From: Mantis religiosa
Lineage: Eukaryota > Arthropoda > Insecta > Mantodea > Mantidae
Direction of reading: 5' to 3'
NCBI GenBank assembly: GCA_030765055.1
Contig: JAUKNK010000059.1
Coordinates: 582,001 to 646,000, forward strand
Length of the DNA: 64,000 nucleotides
Shown here: one piece after another, positions 57,739 to 64,000 of the stretch
How positions within the stretch are numbered: position 1 is the first letter of the stretch
Layout: the number at the start of each line of letters is the position of its first letter
The notes under the pieces: generated by a model
The model's database searches: none
Seen by the model: the letters and a program-made list of their open reading frames with translations, nothing else
Told to the model about the DNA's origin: nothing
Translations under genes and position numbers: made by a program

Positions 57739-58128
57739 CTGAAATAGACATAGATCATGGGACTCATAAGTTAATCATAAAAGATATCTTTTGCATACAG
57801 CCCACAACAAATTACCATTTACATAGAAATTTTTTCATGATTTTGAACTTTCTCAAACATTTCTCTATGACTGTCATTACAATGTAAACGTATATTTATA
57901 TTAAAAATAAAATGTATATCTTGAATTTGCTAGAAGAAGCCTATAAAATTCTCTTTTATATAATTATAACTGGAGGTTACCTTTCGGCTGGTATGCTATA
58001 ATCATAGGTTCCTCGGCAGCCAGTGTATACCATCTCACCTGTTTACTCTGGAACTACACAAATCAGTTTTAACACCAGACTTATTGAGTACAAAAGAAGC
58101 TAACTCCTGGACCACTGGTAAGATGTGA
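57739..58128. other. Probable ABCC intron, nothing recognised
   Basis: AT-rich sequence. A GTAACC-flanked open piece near 57960-58060 on the minus strand could be an exon, but its reading is not convincing. Confidence 0.3.
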
Positions 58129-58425
58129 CTTTCAAAGTGATGGAAGCTCCAAATAATAATTGTCATTAAAATAAGAGAGAATAATGACTCAAAGAACTAA
58201 GGCTACTCTTTAGTACTCTGTCTATTGTACAGTCTCACGAAGGTCCAGTAGCGAGGCATCACTTTCAAAGCAAGGGGAGCTCCAAATAATAATTCTCATT
58301 AAAATATGAGAGAATAATGACCCAAAGAACTAAGGCTACTCTTTAGTACTCTGTCTATTGTACAGTCTCACGAAGGTCCAGTGGCGAGGCATCACTTTCA
58401 AAGCAAGAGAAAGCTCCAAATAATT
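58129..58425. repeat. 133-bp tandem repeat, about 2.2 copies
   Basis: CTTTCAAAG followed by GGAGCTCCAAATAAT and AGAGAATAATGA..CAAAGAAC starts at 58129, 58262 and (partial) 58395, a constant spacing of 133 bp. The copies differ at a few positions. Confidence 0.85.
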
Positions 58426-59702
58426 AGAGAAGAGAAAGAAAGAATAAAAAAGAAGAAGGTAAGAAGAGGCTGTAAAGCACAACAGTAACTGTCGTAAAAG
58501 ACAAGAAACATCACATAACAGCAAGCCAATGAGAAGGGAGTAATACGAGACCCACTCAGCGGAGAGTACTCTCTGTATGAATGTAGCAGCACTGCTACCT
58601 CCCATCGATCCTCAACTTGAGTTTAACTCGCTAAGCCCACATCCCGTCATTGAAGTGGTTGAGTCCCTCACAGCCTGCCATGCAACCTTCTCTGAGGAGA
58701 TTTTGACTGTGCCACTTAAGATGAACATCACAGTTGTGGACAAAACATATCTCCAGCACAGCATAACAGCCCAGAAATAGCTTCCAGTTATGTTAACTCC
58801 AGCCCTTCAATTTATTGCTTATAAACTCAATTACAAATTTTGGACATTTTCAAATAAATAACAGTTGAAAGACTATAGTTAAGTTTAAAAATGAAATCAA
58901 TATACAAGATACACAAACCTTGTGAGGTACAACGAAAATAAACAAAATACTGAACAGATGTTACAACAGGTCAGTTTAGAAGATCATTGATATAAGATTA
59001 TTTAATTCCAATGCTATTGCTTTCACCTGACAGTTGACTGTACATATATAAGCCAATTAATTATAGACTGTTTTGTGAGTGTTTATTTTACTTGCAGTTC
59101 ACTCAGACAGACTGTTATTCACAAAGATGCTATTTTTTATTTGAAGAGTTCCTTAATTGATGAATTATAAGGCATGGACAAGTCTTTAGCAAACAAAAAA
59201 TGTGAATTCAATAAATTATAATAAAGTAAGACCTGAACCTTTCCTGGCAACGAATATATTCAATAATAATATATATTCAAAGTATAAAAATTGAAAGAAG
59301 GATTGAGACAGTGAAGCACAAGAAAAAATATAAGTGAATTGGGAAGATATTGACGCACTGAAGATGGGAGCAACAGCTCTTGAAACATGTCCTGTGAAAA
59401 ACAGTGTGATTGAAACAATGTGTCAATCTTCTCGATTCACTTTCATTTTAATAATATGTATTATTTCTAATCATCTTTTCACCTGGCTTGTTTCCTAAGA
59501 ATATCTTGAATAAATTATAATTAGCCACTAAACTTCTTTTGTCTTGTATTTTAATGGATCTAGTTCCACAACTTCACTATTTGCATTTTCAGTCAAATTA
59601 TTTATTACTGTTGTTAATTTATTTAATTATATTTTCCTCACTGTTAGTAGCTACAGCTTTTTGCTTTTAAAAAATGTAGATCTTATTAAAGCATACATTA
59701 AC
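58426..59702. other. Non-coding, nothing firmly recognised
   Basis: The 67-codon plus-strand frame at 58577-58780 is not recognisable. Near 59350-59400, CTGAAGATGGGAGCAACAGC then TCTTGAAACATG resembles a Penelope-type linker, but too little remains to call it. Confidence 0.35.
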
Positions 59703-59923
59703 CAAGTGGTTTTGTCTGGGAGACCCAGGTTCGATTCCTGTGGCCGACCTACGTTACCCATGGGCCTTTTGGGGAGTTTTCCCAGGTCGTCAGGCAAGGT
59801 TAACTACATCCCCCGAATTTCCTGTCCCTCCATGTCATCCCCACTATCACTGCACATCATCTCTCATCTGGGGGTCTCTTTGAGGGTAGAAGTGTCGGCG
59901 GGAGTCTCGACGTTGCATGGCAG

Positions 59924-59927
<4 letters not shown>

Positions 59928-59986
<59 letters not shown>
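59928..59986. repeat. (TA)n microsatellite
   Basis: About 29 uninterrupted TA units lie at the junction between SINE A and the SINE B fragment, probably grown from the tail of the latter. Confidence 0.95.
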
Positions 59987-59990
<4 letters not shown>

Positions 59991-59998
59991 GTTAAACC

Positions 59999-60110
59999 TG
60001 TGGTACTACAGCCCATATCGGACCAGGGTCTGCTATCCTGACTGCCGGCCTCATGCACACATATGCAAGGTAGAGGTGGATGATCATCCAACTGATACGT
60101 GGAGGAGATG
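59999..60110 (-). repeat. SINE family B fragment nested in SINE A
   Basis: GACTGCCGGCCTCATGCACA, AGGTAGAGGTGGATGATCAT and CAACTGATACGTGGAGGAGA match the 3' half of the family B copies at 11222 and 16724 in the same orientation. The tRNA head is missing, as expected for a 5'-truncated insertion. Confidence 0.7.
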
Positions 60111-60355
60111 GGCAGCAAATACTTCCTCCTCCGATCTCCGAAACCAGTCTAGTGGGGTCGTTTCTGGACCACAGTAAGGTAGGACACCAGTTGTACTGGC
60201 CTAGTGGTTAATTGTAGGAACTCTGCCCTCTACACTGTTAAGACTTCTTGGTACACTTGCCTCATCCTTCCTCCTGGGGTGTCCCACTTGAGAGTATAGG
60301 TATAATAGACCAACTTTGGACCTCCATGCTGAATTCCCATACATTTATATCAAAT

Positions 60356-60952
60356 GAAATTGTTTGTAGTATTAACTACTAAAAAGATATCCTGTACGTT
60401 TTCAAGTGGTAAGTAATTTTTCTTTCTCCTAATAGTATTGCAAAGAACATGAAATTTCAAATTTATGTATGGTTTGCAACAAAAGTAACAGTCAAATTAA
60501 AGCCAGGTGTTAAGGGTGAAGAAATCGTGTGAAATGTTGTCTCAATTATACTTAGAGATGCTTATTTTTGGTATTTCGAAGTAACAAACTTCACATTTTT
60601 ATTTCAAATTTACCAATTTGTAGCATCTCTGAACTTACAATTTAGATTTCATTCATGTAATTTTAGTTAAGTGTGGTAAATAATTCATGGTAAATAATTC
60701 ATGTGCTTTGAACTAACATTAATCCAAAATTTAATCACATTATACAGGATTACAATAAGACAAAAATGCACAGATTAAACGTTTAGTTTCTTCTGAATTT
60801 ATTTTGAACTACAGTACGGCAAGAAGACAGATTGATTCGGATTAAAGCTTAATACAGAAAAAGATGGAAGGGTATACTGATGCAAAAGAGACAAAACACC
60901 GATGTTAAATGGTGGCATTGCTGAATGAAATCAGAGAAACCAAACTCAAGAT
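60356..60952. other. Non-coding AT-rich sequence
   Basis: No supported feature. Confidence 0.4.
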
Positions 60953-61035
60953 TGGCCGTAGCTCATTCGGTAGTGCATCTTCCAGCTGTTCAAGGGGTCC
61001 TGGGTTCGACTCCTGGCTAGGGGTGGGGATTTTTT
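60953..61035 (+). repeat. tRNA-like SINE head, family E
   Basis: GGCCGTAGCTCATTCGGTAG (A box) and TCCTGGGTTCGACTCCTGGC (B box) lie about a tRNA length apart, and a run of seven T's (near 61028-61034), a pol III stop, follows. Acceptor pairing is poor, so it is a tRNA-derived repeat and not a working tRNA gene. Confidence 0.55.
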
Positions 61036-61351
61036 TCCAACGAAGATAATTCCCCATCTTCTTCGGAGCCTGGAAGTGAAAATGTGTGCGTGATCTAATG
61101 ATTAAAGAAAAATCCAGCAACCGAACCTCTACGAGTTAAGCTTCTTTTCCAACAAACCGCAAATAACTTCCAGACAAATGTATATAAAACAAATTGTATG
61201 TTTTAATAACATCTATTTTGTTATAAAACATCTTCGTATGTGTTGGTGGAATTTTCTTCAAAAACCTCGTGTGTTTTTGTTATTGTGTTTACACACGTAT
61301 ACGCAGGCGCTTGCCACAAATCCGCCCACTTTTTGGACGCAGAACAACCAT
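61036..61351. other. Non-coding, nothing recognised
   Basis: This short stretch between the SINE head and the DNA transposon relic holds no supported feature. Confidence 0.4.
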
Positions 61352-62430
61352 TGTCCGGCCGCTCTATCTCCGGCTCTGACATTTAGTGGCTGCGGGAGGT
61401 GGAGGGGGAAGGTTAATAGTACCAACATATAATAACGAGTAATTGAAAACATATCGTCAGAATTATCTTTATAATGAGAGTATAGGATTATATTAGCTTC
61501 AAAACATTGAAATACAACATTTAATTTCATTATCATGCAAGGTATTCTTTAGAACATCACTCTATTCGAATATTTCGTTCACACTTTTCACGCACACCAA
61601 CTGCTTCTGTTGGTGGTACTGGGAGTCCGTACATCCGGTGTCGTGGTCAGGAAGTTAAAACTGTCTGCTAGCGCCAATCAGCGTTGTCGCTGCTAGGCGT
61701 GGCTCGCAAATCCAGCACCGTGTTGCCGCTGCAATTTTGTGTGGACCACGTGGCTCTTAGTTGCTTTTGGATCCCGCGCTGTTGGTTTGTTTAATTTTTT
61801 GTGTGTGCGTGAATTCCGATTTGTAGCGTCTGTAAGTCTTATTACTATCGCTATTTTAGTAATATGGCTACTGGTTCGTCAGAATTCAAGAAAGAATCGG
61901 CTCTTATAAGAGCCAAAGCCGTGAATTTATATTCAAGGCTACGTGAGTACTTCGAGAAGGAGCGGGACACTGGTGGATCTCTACTACATGTTACAAGGTG
62001 CTGGAGAGAGTTTGTGATGCCTTGAAGGTGGAAAGAATGTAACCAAGCAAAAGTGCCAGCTGATTTAAGTTCGCCGTCTGCAGTTCTGCGTACACCGGGA
62101 AAGCAAAGGCAACGAGGCAGCCCTAAAGCTTCACTTGATGCTTTTCAAAAGGATGCTATAAGGCGACATGTATATCAATATTATATGAGAAAGGAATTTC
62201 CCACTCGTGCGAAGTAGCTTTTTGTTATTTCTTTTCCAGTAAGTGGTATATTGTCTCCATATGCAACTATTCTGGGATCATGTATATACACGTTGTCTAC
62301 GTACATTTACGAAGTTACGATCTGCAAATGCGTGAGATGTTCCTCTGCTTGAAATTCCCGCTAAAGAACTGGCAACAACGAGCTTCCCCCTCTCGAGAAC
62401 TGTCAGAGCCCGAGATAGAGCGGCCGGACA
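61352..62430 (+). mobile_element. Small DNA transposon relic with 30-bp inverted repeats
   Basis: The left end TGTCCGGCCGCTCTATCTCC then GGCTCTGACA (61352-61381) is repeated inverted at 62401-62430 with one mismatch. The 1079-bp element encloses a plus-strand transposase N-terminal remnant (61864-62217). The target duplication is not clear. A TA microsatellite (62439-62471) abuts the right end. Confidence 0.75.
61864..62217 (+). pseudogene. Transposase N-terminal fragment (Tc1-related type)
   Basis: ATG 61864 opens MATGSSEFKKESALIRAKAV, then NLYSRLREYFEKERDTGGSL. A one-base loss near 61998 destroys the frame after LLHVT. Further on, another frame reads TPGKQRQRGSPKASLDAFQK and DAIRRHVYQYYMRKEFPTRA before TAG 62215-62217. 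I remember this head (FQKD.IRRH.Y.YY.RKE.PT) from an insect transposase group with a long N-terminal DNA-binding region. The catalytic half is missing, so the element is a deletion derivative. Confidence 0.6.
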
Positions 62431-62438
62431 GTAAATAC

Positions 62439-62471
<33 letters not shown>
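62439..62471. repeat. (TA)n microsatellite
   Basis: About 16 TA units lie directly after the right inverted repeat of the DNA transposon relic. Confidence 0.9.
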
Positions 62472-62474
<3 letters not shown>

Positions 62475-62632
62475 AACGCCTTTACCTTCAAATGTTTATG
62501 GGGAATGCAATACTCTCCCTAATTATTGTAGAAAAAGTAAAAATATTGGATATACTCACCAGTAAAATGAGTATTTATGGCAGCCAATGTGAATTGTGCT
62601 CAAGTACTGGATTGCTTTTTTTGTTTTTCTAA

Positions 62633-62786
62633 TTTACGTCCTCCAACGTTAAGTCATATCGGACGATGAATGGAATGTGTGAAATGATGCTCAAATGAGC
62701 CCAGGGTCCATAGAGCTTAGAGTTACCCTACATTCGTCTTTCAGGATAAGGGAAAACCCTAGCCTTATCCAGGTAACTCACCCTGA
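62633..62786 (-). repeat. Dispersed repeat C (SINE-like), copy 3
   Basis: The minus strand reads TCAGGGTGAGTTACCTGGAT, GGGTTTTCCCTTATCCTG, GGGCTCATTTGAGCATCATT and CGATATGACTTAACGTTGG, ending GGAGGACGTAAA. This matches the copies at 6112 and 12162. A plus-strand frame across it (from 62695) is a shadow. Confidence 0.8.
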
Positions 62787-63281
62787 CCGAGATTACACCT
62801 CGGAGCCTCTTGAACGTGAGGTAGACATGCTACCACCACGCTATCAAGGCGGGCATTGGATTGCTGAGTGGAATAAACGTTATGAGGGATTGGACTCACT
62901 AAGTGACCCAATCTCTTCCAAAAATTATAAGAAATATGACAATAACGAGGATAGTAAATGAGGTCCAGAGGTAGTCCTAGTCGGGCGGGGCTTTCCCCGT
63001 CCGGGTGTCATATGCCGCAGTACCTAGCCGCTTTGCGGCTTAACCTGCGAAATGAACTAGTAGATCCATGTTCTGCTGGGGTGTTTGAATTTGTTTACTG
63101 TTTGAAATTTTGGAGAGGTTTGGAATGGGTTGCCCCTCTTTGTCGTGGGCAGCTGTACTTAATCGTTCTCCCTTTTTGGGAGACACGAATTAGTTTTTTG
63201 CCCCGTTTTGGATACGGGTTGTGTAGCGCTTGTCCTTTGGCGTAGAAGTTGTTCCCAGAGACATCTGGGGTTTTCCTTGGG
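62787..63281. other. Probable 3' UTR of the minus-strand LINE, boundary unclear
   Basis: The part from about 62970 is GC-rich like the LINE coding region that follows. No polyA run or target duplication was found. Confidence 0.4.
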
Positions 63282-64000
63282 TTACCCAAGGGGTCCCAGG
63301 ACGTCTCTCGGCAGTCTGAAGGACGGCAAGCGCCTTTGATCTCTCGGGTCATACCTTCCCAGGGAGTTCACTAAAGGGTTGGGGTGAGTTTGGATTTTCT
63401 CGTACATTGATCGTGCCCTCTCGCGAATGACATCGACAATGTACGGGATCTGGGAGTGCTCATGTAGGATATGAGCCGGGAATCTCCAGCCTGTATCGTA
63501 GATGATGCGTAGTGCCTTGTTCTGCAGCGTCTGGAGTCTGACGAAAGTGGTATTAGCCACTGTTCCCCAGATCTCACAGCCGTACAGAATCATAGGCGGA
63601 ATGATCGCCCGATACAGTTGGAGTTTGAGACGGATCGGCATGGTTGATCTGAAGATAGGGTATAGGCTCCGGAGTGCGACGTGCCCCAGCTGGACCTTGC
63701 CCTTGACGTGCGGAACGTAAGTTAACTTGCGGTCCAGCGTCACCCCGAGATACTTCGCCGTTTGCACCCAAGGGATTCGACGGCGCCGTAAAACGAAGTT
63801 CTGCTGAAACCGGTTGGCTATGGTTTTCGCCAGGAGAATAGCAGAGCTCTTCTCCGGGTTAATTGCCATTCGCCATTTTGCGCTCCATTCGCCAATGGCC
63901 CGGAGCTGGGTTTGGATTTGCCGGAAGCTGTACCGTGTATTCCTATTGACTGCGAAGATCATGAGATCGTCCGCATACTGACAGGTTTGGGTGTTGTGAT
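63282..64000 (-). CDS. Jockey-type reverse transcriptase, C-terminal part, runs off the window
   Basis: The minus-strand frame enters from the right edge with TCQYADDLMIFAV, where YADD is the catalytic core of the reverse transcriptase. It continues EWSAKWRMAINPEKSSA, WVQTAKYLGVTLDRKL, LYRAIIPPMILYGCEIWG and LQTLQNKALRIIYD, to a stop at 63282-63284. KYLGV.LD, LY...I.P...YG...W and LQ..QNK.LR are the thumb and C-terminal landmarks of Jockey-clade LINEs, which copy element RNA into nicked chromosomal DNA. The 240 or so codons visible have no stop, so the copy may be young. The endonuclease, most of the RT and ORF1 lie outside the window. Confidence 0.88.
   Translation of the reverse strand, partial: HNTQTCQYADDLMIFAVNRNTRYSFRQIQTQLRAIGEWSAKWRMAINPEKSSAILLAKTIANRFQQNFVLRRRRIPWVQTAKYLGVTLDRKLTYVPHVKGKVQLGHVALRSLYPIFRSTMPIRLKLQLYRAIIPPMILYGCEIWGTVANTTFVRLQTLQNKALRIIYDTGWRFPAHILHEHSQIPYIVDVIRERARSMYEKIQTHPNPLVNSLGRYDPRDQRRLPSFRLPRDVLGPLG

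Larger units (their letters stand above)
59703..60355 (+). repeat. SINE family A interrupted by SINE B fragment
   Basis: The 5' part (59703-59922) has CCCAGGTTCGATTCCTGTGG, GAGTTTTCCCAGGTCG and CACATCATCTCTCATCTGG. A TA run (59928-59986) and a family B fragment follow. Family A resumes at about 60118 with ATACTTCCTCCTCCG and continues to CCTCATCCTTCCTCCTGGGG and a TTTATATCAAATG end. Confidence 0.75.

Noticed and set aside
60953..61035. Functional tRNA gene followed by a T-run
   Set aside because: Acceptor pairing fails although the promoter boxes are good; more likely a SINE head.
63095..63352. 85-codon minus-strand frame beside the Jockey-type RT
   Set aside because: It overlaps the RT C-terminus in another frame and extends into the probable 3' UTR; no recognisable content.

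Overview
This is a eukaryotic, almost certainly insect, nuclear window. The base composition is AT-rich. Coding signal is sparse and mostly transposon-derived. Several tRNA-headed SINE families, Tc1/mariner elements of different ages and GT-AG introns are visible. The mix suggests a large, repeat-rich hemimetabolous (perhaps polyneopteran) genome, but the species cannot be fixed from sequence alone.

Layout. 1-22.9 kb is an intergenic or intronic repeat landscape: a complete but dead Tc1-type element (781-2202), an LTR-like repeat, SINE copies of several families, RTE-type LINE tails, a hAT relic, two Penelope-like fragments, a long-arm foldback derived from a mariner 5' end (8339-8852) and a decayed mariner-like element (21863-22930). 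At 22.9-27.6 kb lies an almost full-length non-LTR retrotransposon of L1/Tx1 type, with an intact ORF1 and an ORF2 broken by frameshifts. At 28610-29944 lies a complete mariner with an uninterrupted 357-aa DD34D transposase and near-identical inverted repeats.

From about 57.7 kb back to 32.3 kb the minus strand carries part of the only host gene I recognise, an ABCC (MRP-type) ABC transporter. Four exon types can be read with consistent splice phases: one at 57632-57738, a pair called X and Y here, one at 33267-33403, and one with the Walker A of the second nucleotide-binding domain at 32327-32578. The X-Y pair sits in a roughly 4.0-kb unit repeated five times head to tail (34073 to about 54034). 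Each unit also contains the same Tc1 relic, SINE, mariner-like relic and second SINE, so amplification followed those insertions. The phases let exactly one X-Y pair join in frame; two successive pairs would shift frame. No exons for the rest of NBD2 are seen downstream, so the gene may be broken or may continue beyond this window.

54-64 kb holds the upstream ABCC exon, a pre-miRNA-like hairpin (56280-56360), more SINEs including one nested in another, a small DNA transposon relic with 30-bp inverted repeats (61352-62430), and at the right edge the C-terminal part of a Jockey-type reverse transcriptase on the minus strand.

All assignments come from reading the sequence and from remembered family motifs; no database search was made.
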